This document shows positions 25,135 to 37,088 of a stretch of DNA of 64,000 bases, one piece after another. The notes below the pieces were generated by a model that did not search any database, was not told the origin of the DNA, and saw only the letters and a list, made by a program, of their open reading frames with translations. The position numbers and the translations under genes are program-made. The stretch is from Dimorphilus gyrociliatus (taxonomy: Eukaryota; Annelida; Polychaeta; Dinophilidae). The stretch's first letter is position 1, and every line of letters begins with the position of its first letter. Where the stretch lies: positions 496,001-560,000 of the forward strand of contig CAJFCJ010000019.1 of assembly GCA_904063045.1 (NCBI GenBank), read 5' to 3'.

Positions 25135-28100
25135 ATGCTCTTCCTATTTTTCTGCTTAATAATTTCTGTACAGAGCCAACCTGTAGACGATGATAAAGGT
25201 AATTCGTAAATATAGCTGTCTTTCAGCCTTCTACTCCTTCTTACATTTTATTGCATCGTTTAGATTGCAAAATTGGTGAAATTATAAAAAAACACGGTAC
25301 TACTTGGTTAGAAAATGAATCTGATCCCTGTGGTGAATGTGCCTGTATTGAAGGAGAAATAACTTGCTATAAAATAGCTTGTCCTTCTCTTTCATGTAGT
25401 TTAACGTACGTTCCAAAGGGACAATGCTGTCCAAAGTGTGTTGAAGAGGCTGAGGAAAATGTAAGAATGTCTAAAACTTTTTTGACATGATAAAATCAAT
25501 CAAATTTGTAGGATTTAAGAGGTCCACCAGGATCTCCAGGTCGACAGGGGCTGAGAGGAGATCCAGGCATCAATGGAAGAAGTGGTATTCCTGGTACTCC
25601 GGGTTCTCCTGGTCCAACCAGTCCTGTAAGTTATCAAAAGATGACATAACTTCGTTTCTAAAGTAATAAAATTGCGAAATTGTAGACGGTTAGCACATAT
25701 ATGGACTCTATAAGACGAAGAGCTGCAGAAAAATCGGGAGGTCTTGCTAATTTAGACTTTGTTCAAGGACAAGTTGGTCCTATGGGCCCAAGAGGAGCTC
25801 CAGGCTTACCAGGTCCTCCAGGACCCCAGGGTTATCAGGGTGTTCGAGGAGAGGCTGGAGAAACAGGCCCACCAGGATTACCAGGCCCTCATGGTCCAAG
25901 AGGATTGCAAGGACCTCCAGGAAAGGATGGAGAAGATGGCAAGGACGGAGAACAGGGTAAATCAGGAATAAGGGGACAGCCAGTTAGTAAACAAAGCTTG
26001 ACAATTAAAAAATCACTAAATTTCTTACAATTTAAAGGGACCAAGAGGTATGCAGGGAATACCCGGTCAACAAGGATCAAAAGGTGATAGGGTAAGTTGG
26101 ATTAGGACTAGTCGTACTTTTGATATAAGACGAGGAAATCATACTAGGGATACACTGGATTGAGAGGAGCGAAGGGCGAACAAGGGCCTTCTGGAGAAAA
26201 AGGTCCCCCAGGTCCATCTGGTCCAACTGGTCAACAAGGATTGCAGGGCCAAAGAGGTCTTCGAGGTGAAAGAGGAATGGATGGAAAACCAGGGCCTAGG
26301 GTACATCAGAACGAAATTTTCATTTAAGACTTATAACAACAAATGAATTATAACATGTTAGGGTCTTAGAGGAGTCGATGGCGTACCGGGTGAAAGAGGT
26401 TCTCCTGGTGAACCTGGTATTAGAGGCCCTCCAGGTTTTCCTGGCTCGGCTGGAAGTAAAGGTGACATTGGTCCAATTGGGTTAAAGGGAGCAAGGGGTC
26501 TTCAAGGACCAAGAGGACTGAATGGAAAACCAGGTGAACCTGGAAAAACAGGACAAAGAGGAGAACCTGGAAAAGATGGTATAGCAGGGGAGAAGGGTCA
26601 GAGGGTATGAAATGAACTTTATAAATACTGCGCTACAAACAATTGTTTTTTTAGGGTGAAACGGGCATGGTTGGAGCACCAGGTTTTCCAGGAGCTAGAG
26701 GTGTTCCAGGGGCTATAGGTGAACCAGGTAAACGAGGCTTGAAAGGAGAAACGGGAATGCAAGGACAGGTCGGTACAAAAGGATCCAAAGGAGACAGAGG
26801 ATTAGTGGGCGCCCAAGGAATCGTAGGTTCTAAAGGTAACCAAGGACAGCCAGGGAAAAGAGGGCTTTCGGGCGAAAGAGGTCCAATTGGTCCACAGGGT
26901 GCTCCTGGAGCTAAAGGCCCACCTGGAGAAAGAGGGCAACAGGGACTTGTTGGTCCCCATGGAACGCCTGGTAATCCTGGAGATAGGGGACTTCCTGGAA
27001 AAGACGGAGAACCGGGTCCACAAGTATTTCATTAGCTAATATTCAACAAGATAATATGCTTCTTACTTCATATTTCAGGGAGATCAAGGAAAGCCTGGTC
27101 CAGTTGGTCTTCCCGGATTGAGGGTATGTTTTGCAGTCAGTGTTAACAATTCTTTTTTAAATGAAGAATATATTTTAGGGTTTGCCCGGTCGCGTCGGAC
27201 CTGTAGGTAAACAGGGTGAAGAAGGACCACAAGGTCTTCCAGGAGCTGACGGAAAGCAGGGAGAGGCAGGACCTCCAGGTCCTCAAGGATTAAATGGTTT
27301 GCAAGGCATTAGAGGTCCTAAAGGTCCTCAAGGTCCATCTGGAGCAGATGGAAAAAATGGAAGACCTGGTATTAGAGGTCCTCCTGGAAGCAGAGGTAAA
27401 GCTGGTGAACATGGATTACAAGGTCAACCAGGCCCTCCAGGGGAAAGTGGAGAAAAAGGATCAAGAGGACCAAAAGGACCTGCAGGATTTCCAGGTTTAA
27501 CTGGAAAGCCAGGGGTGAAAGGTCAGAGAGGATCTGTGGGAGAGTCTGGACCGCCTGGTCCAGCTGGTAAAGAAGGTCCCACAGGACCAAGAGTGAGTAT
27601 CTGGATGCAATTGAAAGTTATAATGTAATGTTTACAAAGTTCTAAAAGTTCTAACGATATTTGTATAGGGTGAAAGAGGGCCTCAAGGAGAAAGAGGCCC
27701 AAGAGGAACTAGAGGAATACCAGGAGAAGTTGGACCAGTTGGTGAGAGAGGACAAGATGGTATACCAGGTATGGCGGGAAAAACAGGTGCAAAAGGATCT
27801 CCAGGACAGCCTGGTTTAATAGTATGCCTCAAATATAAAAACTTACAACAAATATTGACATTAATTTTACGATAGGGTATGCCTGGCGAGAGGGGAGCCA
27901 AAGGTGAAGGGGGCAGTAAAGGGAGCCGGGTATGTAAACAAAAATTCTGCAAAGAATAATATTTTATGACTACGATTATATTACAGGGAGATCCAGGAGA
28001 AAAAGGCCAAAAGGGATCGTTAGGTAGAACGGGTCCAGCTGTTAGTAATTAATAAAAAAATTCCATTGCCCTAATTAAAGAGATCAAATATTTTTCTTTA

Positions 28101-30537
28101 GGGAAGGAGTGGTTTGAGAGGTTTACCAGGGTTGCCAGGGTCAGCTGCTGCCAAAGGTGATAGGGGTGATACAGGCAAACAAGGAGAAACAGGTGCAACT
28201 GGAGAGCCCGGTAGAAGAGGTCTTACTGGGCCCCCAGGACCTACTGGACTCCCCGGTCTTCAGGGACCGGTCGGTCCAAATGGGCCAAAAGGCGATCAAG
28301 GGTCACTAGGTTCGGAAAAAAATTTATAAACAACAATAATTTAAAAATTTCCTTCACCTAGGTGAACCTGGAAAACCTGGTCCAATGGGAGAACAAGGAA
28401 ATCCAGGACGAAGAGGAATACCTGGAATGAAGGGTGTTAAAGGAGGAAAAGGATCTCAAGGAGATACAGGAAAATCTGGTGAGCCTGGTATTAGAGGATT
28501 ACGAGGGCCTGTCGGAAAAGAAGGGGAAAGGGGTCCTACTGGCCCGATAGGGCCGGTTGGCCGTCCCGGACCAAAAGGATCAAAGGGAGAAAGGGGTAGC
28601 ATTGGACAGCCTGGTCTTCAAGGAAGTTCTGGCGTGCCTGGACCCGCTGGAAGGCCAGGAGACAAAGGTTCTAGAGGAACTGATGGTAAAATAGGACCAA
28701 CTGGTGAGCGTGGACTACCTGGACCTACTGGTCATAAAGGTCCAAGTGGGTTACCTGGTCAAAGAGGTGATATGGGCCCTATTGGTCGACCAGGTCCGAA
28801 GGGTGAAGCTGGTGTGAGAGGTTATCCAGGTGTTCCGGGTGAGAAAGGTATGCAAGGCCCTCCAGGGCAGATAGGATTGCAGGGTGTCAGAGGCCCATCA
28901 GGAAAAGAAGTAAAATTTTTAAATATCCCAAAACCCTACAATAAATATTTATTTTTACAAGGGCTTATCTGGACCTCAAGGCCTACCAGGAGTTCCTGGA
29001 AAAACTGGAGATAGAGGTTCACCGGGTGAAATTGGACCTCCCGGCCACCCAGGACAGGCAGGACTTCCTGGTCAAAGTGGTCCACCAGGTCTTACTGGTC
29101 AAGCTGGACAAAAGGGAGAAAAAGGCGTATCAGGACCTAAAGGTGTTCAAGGACCAGTTGGAGTTCAAGGTATTGCTGGGCCAAGAGGACATCAAGGAGT
29201 GAAAGGAGATAAAGGAATGAGAGGAGTTAAGGGCGATAAAGGCCATATTGGGCTTCCGGGTTTACAGGGTCCACCAGGAACAACAGTTAGTTAGATTAAA
29301 CTATACTTTTATACTTGAATAACAATCTCAACGCATTATTCAGGGTATTCCGGGTGAGCTAGGGCCTAAAGGTGAAAAAGGAGAATCAGGAATTCAGGTT
29401 TCATCGCTATTGTTTAAGTGTAGATCCTTGATTAATATAATTTTATCTCCAGGGTGAAAGAGGTGTAAGGGGTGAAACAGGTCTGCCTGGTGCTGATGGT
29501 CGGCCAGGACCGCCTGGAGAGGTAGGGCCAAAAGGATCATCTGGCGACGATGGATTGAGAGTAAATATATACACATTATTCTAGAGATAGATAAAGTGAA
29601 AGTATATGTATTGTTTTAGGGCTATTCAGGACCACCTGGACCACCTGGACCACCAGTAAGGCTATAATTACTGCATTCGAGGCGAACAATAACGTTTACC
29701 TTTTTATTAGGGACCACCTGGACCAGCTATGTGGGCTGACGTTCTAAGACGTCCAAAGGGACCAGATCCCTTACAGGCGTCAGCGACAAATGGAGAATCG
29801 GCATTAGAGGCACTAGAAAGAATAAAGAGATCGATAGCAACAATAGCCGATCCTGATGGATCGAAAGGGGCTCCTGCAAAAAGCTGCAAAGATATCGCCT
29901 TGTCCTATCCGGATTCTAAAGATGGGACTTACTGGGTCGATCCCAATTCTGGAAGTTCAGAGGATGCAATCCAAGTCTACTGCCATATGCAATTAAATCA
30001 GACTTGTTTCCATTCAATCAATAAAGAAGTATAAATATCGTTTAAAAAAAAAAGCCTATTAATAACGTTTACATTTAATTCTGTTTTTAGATCTTTACTG
30101 ACAAATTTTCACCTAGAGATAAGAAAGGAAGCGAAGATAAACTTTGGCTGAGCGAAGAAATAGGAGAAGAGATTGCGTACGATTTGAATAAGATGCAAAT
30201 GGTGTTTTTGCAATTATCTAGTACAAAAGCATCCCAGAATATAACAATTCATTGTAAAAATACTATAGCTTTTTACGATAAAAAGAAGAAGCATCACGAT
30301 TTAGCAACAACTTTCTTATCTTCAAATGATCAAGAATATTCACCTAGGAATATTTTATATAATTACGCGGTAAATTTGGACGATTGTCGTGAAAAGGACG
30401 ATAAATGGAGGAAGACGTTGTTTGAATTTAATACCAAGAAGACGAGACGACTTCCAATCGTTGATATATCTGTATCGGATTTCGGAGAAGACGATCAAAG
30501 TTTCTATGTAGAAATTGGTCCTGTATGTTTCTCATGA
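25135..30537 (+). CDS. Fibrillar procollagen alpha chain
   Basis: Twenty-one exons: 25135-25198, 25264-25460, 25512-25625, 25686-25982, 26038-26091, 26148-26300, 26362-26604, 26655-27023, 27079-27123, 27179-27592, 27669-27821, 27876-27929, 27987-28040, 28102-28309, 28362-28909, 28962-29285, 29344-29397, 29453-29560, 29620-29655, 29711-30028 and 30091-30537, giving 1,417 aa. Layout: a signal peptide; a VWC domain (about 22-86, ten Cys, ending QCCPKC); a short minor helix; an N-telopeptide with [13 protein letters not shown]; an uninterrupted Gly-X-Y major helix to about residue 1168; a C-telopeptide; and a COLFI C-propeptide ([21 protein letters not shown] onward). The C-propeptide has six cysteines, fewer than the seven or eight of vertebrate chains. 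Nearly all helix exons begin with a whole Gly codon, and several are exactly 54 bp or simple multiples of nine. The protein is secreted, trimeric extracellular matrix. AATAAA at 30673 is a likely poly(A) signal. Confidence 0.93.
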
Positions 30538-31230
30538 TCTTTTTAATTTTATAAATAGTTTCATAGTCCTATTCGATTTGTAGTATAAACATTAAATATA
30601 GACGTCTTGTATTTGTCTATATACAATGCCTGTATACTGTATTTATAAGTAACCTATAAACAAAGTACGTATAATAAAATATCATGAATATTCATATACA
30701 ATAGTGATGTATACATTCGAATGAACAGTGGCCAAATAAACAAAAAGGGCAACCTAAAATGATAAGAATGAAAAAAATGTCGGTCATGCGTATTATGTAT
30801 TTGGGTCTGTTTTATTTAGGTCTAAGAATCTATTTACGTATAGGGTTTCCTGTTAAAGAATAGAAAATACAATTCCGCCTATATAGGTGGCGCCAAAAAG
30901 TTAACTAGTTTTTAAACGCAACTTGAAGCTTTTGCCCCTTAAATGACATTTGCCCGCTTTTGAGCGGAAGTATCAGTATAATAGAACTATTATTATCATT
31001 ATACATTCGATTTTAGAAACTGTATATACTTTTTATTTATCTTAAATCATTATGCAGCATGCATGAAAAAAAGAAACATGTGTTCAAACTCACATGCATA
31101 TCACGTAATTTAGTTACTTTTACTTAAAAATATAAAGATAGATTGCAAGTCACTTTTTCTTTTCTATTCAAGCAAAATTGAACGTTCATTCCATAGTCAA
31201 TTCTATTCTCATTTCGTCTTTATGCAATAA
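30538..31230. promoter_or_regulatory. Collagen 3' end and PTF1A promoter region
   Basis: No gene seen. TATAAAGA at 31131-31138, about 93 bp before the PTF1A start codon, is a plausible TATA box. A possible AATAAA for collagen lies at 30673-30678. I did not find a convincing PTF1-type composite site (E-box plus TTTCCC box). Confidence 0.35.
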
Positions 31231-31830
31231 ATGGATTCTCGTGATAAAAATATCTATAATGAGTACTTCATAAGTGAACCTTCAGTAACCGACAACCAGG
31301 AATTGAATGATATAGATTTTGACATTAACTGGTATTGGACCGATTACCAGCAAACCGAGTATTACGAAGATGAAAATGGGAAAAAGTCAACTAGGAAAGT
31401 CTCTCAGAGACAGGCGGCAAATATGAGGGAGAGGAAGAGAATGAGGACGATTAATGATGCGTTTGAAGGCCTTAGGGCCAAGGTTCCATTTGCGAACGAT
31501 AGCGAAAAGAAATTATCAAAAGTAGACACGCTAAGATTAGCCGTCCAATATATTCAGCATTTAGCAAACGTCTTAGAGTCTTGCGGCGTCTCTACGGCGA
31601 GTAAAAGAAAAAGAATGGGAGAATCGAATGGAAAAGTTATACTAAAATGTTCAACAAATAATATGTCACCATTGCCGGATTCTCTACTGAGTCAGCCTGT
31701 TTACGGACATTCCTTATCTTGGAATATCGAAAATCAACAGTTCAAGAAGAGGAAAAAATTTTCAGCTCAAATATGGATTCCTTATCAGATTAACGCCCAA
31801 GAACAAGCAGAATTATCAAGTGATTTTTAA
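31231..31830 (+). CDS. PTF1A: PTF1A-like bHLH transcription factor
   Basis: A single exon of 199 aa, as is usual for class II bHLH genes. The bHLH lies at about residues 54-112: basic region [20 protein letters not shown], a loop containing [17 protein letters not shown], and helix 2 ending [11 protein letters not shown]. Downstream, the two PTF1A-specific C-terminal boxes are kept: GKVILKC (human KVIICH) and [12 protein letters not shown] followed by AQIWIP (human GHSLSWTDEKQ and AKVWTP). These boxes in PTF1A contact RBPJ in the trimeric PTF1 complex. PTF1A specifies GABAergic neurons and, in vertebrates, pancreas; a neural role is likely here. The N-terminus is acidic and aromatic. ATG 31231 is the first in frame. 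Confidence 0.93.
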   Translation: MDSRDKNIYNEYFISEPSVTDNQELNDIDFDINWYWTDYQQTEYYEDENGKKSTRKVSQRQAANMRERKRMRTINDAFEGLRAKVPFANDSEKKLSKVDTLRLAVQYIQHLANVLESCGVSTASKRKRMGESNGKVILKCSTNNMSPLPDSLLSQPVYGHSLSWNIENQQFKKRKKFSAQIWIPYQINAQEQAELSSDF

Positions 31831-32110
31831 ACCAAAAAAATACAAACTAAAACTTTATTCAGTTTTTGAACTCTAGGCTAATAGTTTAGCCTAAAATAAA
31901 TTACTGCGAACTAGATAAAAGCCACAGCCTTCGAGATAAACGCTTCAATTATTCATTTTAATAGGCTACATTACAATATAACATATTTAAATCAGTTTTT
32001 ATTCTATTCGATCGACCAATCATTAAGCGCCTAACATCAAATAGAATCTAAAGACTTGACAAGTTGAAAAAAAAATGCAAAAGAAGGGGAAGAAAAATAA
32101 TAATAACATA

Positions 32111-32146
32111 TTTATATATATATATATATATATTATATTTATATAT
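32111..32146. repeat. (TA)n simple repeat
   Basis: About 36 bases of almost pure TA/TTA repeat in the 3' flank of PTF1A. Confidence 0.8.
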
Positions 32147-32427
32147 AAAACATCTAGAATTAATATAATCCTTCTACAGTCTAAATTGAATATTTGTTTT
32201 CATTATTTGGAAAAGAACATACAGTGTACATGTATCGAGATATTTGTTATTATTCTGTCTATTATAAGCTTAATTCATCTAGCGACTAAACCCTGCTAAT
32301 TATTTTATAGCTAAATTATTGAAAACAATTTACTATAATTGATTAGATAAAAGTAAACAAGTGACTAGAAGTCCAATATACTAAATAATAATAGAAATCA
32401 CCGGTTTTTTTTTGTGTGCAAAATAAT

Positions 32428-32475
32428 AAGAGAGAGAAAGAAAGAGAAGAAAGAGAGAGAGAGAGAGAGAGGGAG
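32428..32475. repeat. (GA)n simple repeat
   Basis: About 48 bases of GA-rich microsatellite with a few interruptions. It is responsible for spurious Arg-Glu and Ser-Leu reading frames on both strands. Confidence 0.85.
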
Positions 32476-32730
32476 ATATATATAGAAAAGGCAAAAAATC
32501 TAATGAATTTATCTTCTTCATTTTTTTTTGTGTGTTGCAAATATATAAGTATACTTCTTGTTGTAGTTTTCTCTTCTTCGTTACCAACAACAAATTTCCC
32601 ATTGTCATCGCCAACGTTATTTTAAACTGTTACTTTTTTTTGAATATCTCTGCCAAAAATAAAATCAATAAGATAATAAATTGATTTTTTTTTTAAAAAA
32701 AAATACTTTACTCTTTTTTTTATTTTTTTT

Positions 32731-33646
32731 TCAGCCAAACATCTCTTGAGCAGCATAGGTTACATATAAAAAACCGTCGGCGTCCTTATTTGTTAAGTAT
32801 ACTTCGTGTATTGTTGCAGTTAGTGACGCCATATTATTGTTGTTCACCAAAAGGAAGAAAGCTTGAGACGACCGCAACTTCATCCGATTTCTGTCCAAGG
32901 TCGTGAACTTTGAATGAACCTAAGCGTGTCTAGACAACTACGATTTGTCCTACGTTAGTGACGCGCACGTAAAATTTTTCCCGTTTCGATTAACCTTATT
33001 TAAAAGTAACCTTTGGATAATCCCTATTATACGTTAATTCTATTTACCTTATTACGCCCAAAAACTGTGACATTGTAACTTCTTGTGGAACTAGGAATTT
33101 GGTCTTGGTTAACGACGGTAGGTTCTTTTCTCTCGAATATCTTTCGACAATCACCTGCAAATATTGCGCAATATGTAGGCGAAAATGAGGTAACTTCTTA
33201 ACCCGCTAATCATTGTCTTTTAAAGATAAGTCCGATTTTATCTATATATAGATTTGGTCATTGTTTACAAACAAGTCTATGCAATTAGCATTCAATTTGA
33301 GCAATAGTTGACAAAGGTCAAAGTTTAAACAAACAGTCCTAACGTCTTTTTTGTCTCCAAAAGAAACAAATTATTGATAGAAACATTCTAAAGATTTTAC
33401 ATACCGGCACTTTGCTTGGGAATTTTTCACGAATTTTTAAAACTTCGTCCCTTCGTTCCTCTGTAATGATATTAAACAAAATATCGTCCGTCCAGAATGC
33501 AGATCAACGTAATTGCAACCGCTTCGGCTGTTCGCATGGTAAATATAGAACCTACCGAAGGACTTTTTACATTTGTATTTGCTCTTCTCTATTAAAACGG
33601 GTGGTGCCGACTTTTTCTGGAACATATTTTTTTCACCACGATCCAT
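32731..33646 (-). CDS. MAP1LC3: LC3-type ATG8 protein ending at the conjugation glycine
   Basis: Four exons, 5' to 3': 33646-33556, 33460-33405, 33154-33048 and 32890-32731, giving 137 aa. The core follows LC3: EERRDEVLKIREKFPSKVP, then VIVERYSREKNLPSLTKTKF and LVPQEVTMSQF, then MKLRSSQAFFLLVN, and last EVYLTNKDADGFLYVTYAAQ with EMFG and a stop codon. ATG8 proteins are coupled to phosphatidylethanolamine through this glycine for autophagosome growth and cargo capture. LC3 proteins normally carry extra residues after the glycine that ATG4 must remove. Here the TGA follows the Gly codon directly, so no processing would be needed. The N-terminal extension before the ubiquitin fold (GEKNMFQKKSAPPVLIEKSK) is about 12 residues longer than in LC3A/B. 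An AATAAA lies seven bases past the stop. The symbol is at subfamily level. Confidence 0.88.
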
Positions 33647-34116
33647 TCAACGGCATTAGCTTGAGTGGCACAAGTCTTGTCAATATTGCTCTACGCTTAT
33701 TGGTCAGTTGCTATTTTCCTCCAATCTACTCACAGCTCTCTTACGTAATCGATTTAAAATTAACGTTCGCTAACTTCAAACAAAGCAGGAGTGCACGATT
33801 GCATAAATTTGTCCTTATAATTCCTTACATTTCATATATTGTCTTTATGACTTTTGAGTGCTATTAAATTAACCGCCCATAGAAAAATGTCTCTTTCGTT
33901 TCGCAAGTAATTAGAAACTGGTGAAAGTATTTAACACACGTTTTTCTTTAAACAATCTTCTATTTTCGTCCTTTGCCTATCTGCTTCATTCAAATAGACT
34001 TTCTAAAGGTATAAATAAAGCCAGCAGGACTTGGACGTAAACTTTGTATCAAATATCTTCTTGGATTAATAATAAACAGCATAGATAATACAACTACTCT
34101 AATATCACTCAGCAAT
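33647..34116. promoter_or_regulatory. Divergent promoter region, LC3-like / CCDC59
   Basis: A 470-bp spacer between two divergent genes. TATAAATA at 34010-34017, 100 bp before the CCDC59 start codon, is a plausible TATA box. Nothing else is recognised. Confidence 0.4.
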
Positions 34117-34802
34117 ATGAGCGAGAAAGTTCGACAAAAGAATTCTGATAAACAATTTCAGAAAGGTAATTTATATATAAACAAATAAATATCTTTTTAG
34201 TACAATGTTTTCTCAAAGCTAATGTCTTGTAATATTACAGGAAAGAATAAAATTCATAAAAAAGCTTATAAAAATCCTAAAGCATTCACTGGAAGTAGAG
34301 CGGAAGGTACTAAGAATTTAAGAATTTTTCATTAAATTCCCATTTTGTTGCAATCTATACATGTTTTATAGGTCAAGGGTTTGCTGATGTAAGAAAAAAG
34401 AAGGTTATGCGAGAATATTATAAAATGTTACGCAAGGAGAAAATAAATAAAGGGAGCAGCGAGACTGGTCGTGAAAAGAAGAAGAATCAGAAAAAGGAGA
34501 TTAGATTAAATAGTCCTGACACTATTTCCGACAAATCGGAAAAGATAAAGAATAAAAAATCAAAGAAGTCTTTATATAAACAAGTTCAAGAAGAGTATAA
34601 GAAGAAACAAGCTGATAAAAAAATAGAAGTGGAACGCGTGAGTAAAGAGAAAGTTGAACGTGAGAAAGCCATTCAAGACTATAAAGAAGTAAAGAGTAAA
34701 AAGTTTTCAAAATTGGCTAAAGTTAATTGGAAAGGTCAGCCTAATATGACAAGTCAAATGCACGTACTCTTAGATGAAATTGAACGAATGAAGAAGAAGT
34801 AA
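34117..34802 (+). CDS. CCDC59: CCDC59/TAP26-like nucleolar rRNA-processing protein
   Basis: Three exons: 34117-34165, 34241-34306 and 34372-34802, giving 181 aa. It is lysine-rich throughout. Diagnostic segments of the CCDC59/FYV7 family are present: NPKAFTGSRAEGQGFADVRK (human HPQAFVGSVREGQGFAFRRK), YKMLRKEK (human YKKLLRKEK), a long charged helix with QEEYKKKQADKK, and the C-terminal KGQPNMTSQMHVLLDEIE (human KGQPNLNVQMEYLLQKIQ). FYV7/CCDC59 proteins act in small-subunit rRNA processing; the mammalian protein was also described as a TTF1-associated factor. It is shorter than human (241 aa), the difference lying in the central linker. Confidence 0.85.
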
Positions 34803-34989
34803 TAAGTCTAATCTATTGTTAAAAGGATTATTGAAAGAACGAAAAGATTATTAGCTATTTGCAGGAATATTTCTTTGAAATATGATAATACAATTAATAG
34901 GGAAATTTTTGTACAAAAAAAGAGAACAAAACGAGAAAAACAACAGTTCGGAACGATGGACTTCTTATGGTGTAAATCATATTCAATCC

Positions 34990-37088
34990 TTAATATTTTA
35001 TGTCACCTCGGCTTTTTTTGGCTTTTTCGGCGAGATTTTCAAAAAGCGCTCTCATTTGCTTAACATTGCCCCTTCCAGCAGTATCTAATTGTTCATCAGA
35101 TGTAGGAGGCTTGATTCTGCCGATTGTCAAGTTGATATCCTCTTCTTTTCTCAATTTAGATTCATCGTCTAAAAGCTCATTTGAGTCAAAAAGAGGATTG
35201 TAATGATCGACAGACACACTCTCGTCTCGGTCACTGTGATAATCGGTGGTTGGTGTTTGAGATTCTTCAATTTTACTTTCTGTGCCAATTGAGTCGGTTT
35301 CGTTACTTCCGTAGTCACTTGACGATATTGTCAATTCTAATGACGGTTTCAATTTTATAATTGGATCATCTATGTTCTCTCCGAATTCTTTTGGACACTC
35401 TTCAATTTCAATTTCGAATGCTTCATTGTCGAGAGGCTGTTCTTCAGGTTTCTCAATTTTACTAATAGACTCCTCTGAGGATTTTCCGACAGATATACTA
35501 TCCTCTTTTTCTGGCCCCTCAATATTGTTATTATCATCGCCTTCCACCATCCTCTCTAATTTGTCGCTTTTGGTAGAAATAATTTTCTCACTATCCAGGT
35601 TATATAAGTAATTATTATCCAAATCCTCTTCGGCCTCCGGAAGGTGAGCAACAACAGGAACTAGAATATCCCCCTCAAAGAGAAGTTTTGATGATCTACT
35701 TAGAGTTTTTCTCCGAATAGTATCAGTTGTCGAATCTCCAAATCCATCATATCCATTGGTATCTACACTAGAAACTATTTGAACAGGTGGAATATCTTCA
35801 TTGATAGTTCGGATGCTGCTGGAAGAAATGAGTAGTGACTCCCTGTTCTTTCTTCTCAACGTATGCTTCCTGTTTAAGTAAATAATTTTCAATGTACGAA
35901 TATAATATGACTAATAAACAACAATACATAAGGAAGTTCCTAACATGAAAAGGCAGGTTAACAAAAAAGGGACAATAAATAACTGAATAAAATGGGTAAG
36001 GGGAAGGAAGGAGTAATGATAAATCTTCATGCAGGAAGGAATCAAAAGCAATTTATATAATAATAAAATATATCTAAAATATGCACGACAAATATATAAC
36101 TCATGCTGCTACATTTATAGCAATCTTGTCTATATTTATACCTTTTTGTATAATTTTAATTTGGCTAAATGAACTAAAAGTTGTTGCCTGTATTTAATGG
36201 AATTTTGCTTAATTTTCACTAGAAATTCCTTACTATGTAATTTGTTTAATAATTCACTATTTAATATTATTAGTACGAACCTGTAGCATAGACAAATTAC
36301 AAGCAATAGGATGAATAGACCAACAGCAGCTCCAACTATTGCATAGATTACAGTATTCATTGATTTAGGTTCGCTTATAGCGAAGGGTGGTTGAATTGTT
36401 GGTGGAGATCCAAAAGTTGTTGTATCTTCGAATTCAATTGATGAATCACCAGAAAACACAGATGACTTGGTTGTTGAAAATTTGCTCATAGTTCCACTTG
36501 TTTCTTTTTCGTTTGAAGTTTTCGATGTTTCTTTATCATATTTTGTAGTTTGAAAAGATGCAGTCTCCAACGAAGTGAGAACTTGAGTTGAATGAATATT
36601 TGCCCTTGTAGTCTTTTCTTCAATGGTAGTTGTTCGAGTTGTTGTTGTTGGTTCAACAGTTGTTGTAAACGGGCAGGTTCTGTCGATTTCATTGTCATAA
36701 ATTACCGCTAAGCTAATATACGATGGATTTTCCATATGCCATATTGAACAGTTACAGCCTCCCTCTTCGACAGACGTTGTTTTGAGACTTTCATGAAAAT
36801 CTCGAAGCTTTTCATTTACCTAGAATAAATTAGAAAAGAGAACTTAAAGGAGAGTTGGCAGTAATTATTTTAATTAACAATACCCTTAAAGTTCCAGAGA
36901 ATATTTTCTCGAAATCAGGAAAAGGTGGAGGTCTTAAAAAATCGAATGTGCTCTCACCCTTTAAATTAAAAATTCAATTTCAAATTATATACATGATTGC
37001 TGAGTTATAATTAAAAACAATCAGAAATACTTACAGAAACCAATACTAGAAGATAAATTGTGCATATTCCAATGTACGTTCGTGACAT
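34990..37088 (-). CDS. Unrecognised single-pass membrane protein with Thr-rich stalk
   Basis: Four exons, 5' to 3': 37088-37035, 36958-36884, 36819-36281 and 35869-34990, giving 515 aa. The signal peptide MSRTYIGICTIYLLVLVS has its own exon. Next comes a small ectodomain with a GCNCSIW motif and an ISLAVIYDNEIDRTCPF stretch (three Cys). A Thr/Ser-rich, probably O-glycosylated stalk follows, then one membrane span (VIYAIVGAAVGLFILLLVIC, about 205-225). The cytoplasmic tail of about 290 residues is acidic and Ser-rich, with a basic C-terminal block, RGNVKQMRALFENLAEKAKK. I do not recognise the family. The SEA-like length of the ectodomain and the stalk suggest a mucin-like cell-surface receptor or adhesion protein; that is inference. 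The second exon's acceptor could shift by one base without a frame-consistent alternative. Confidence 0.75.

Larger units (their letters stand above)
31831..32730. other. 3' region of PTF1A and LC3 genes, low complexity
   Basis: No gene seen. It holds a TA-rich tract (about 32111-32146), a GA-rich tract (about 32428-32475) and poly-A/T runs. The two flanking genes converge here. Confidence 0.45.

Noticed and set aside
32343-32625. Ser/Leu-rich and Arg/Glu-rich frames near the GA repeat
   Set aside because: Translation of a (GA)n microsatellite on either strand.
33412-33867. Plus-strand 151-aa frame
   Set aside because: It is antisense to the first exons of the LC3-like gene, whose splicing and family match are clear.
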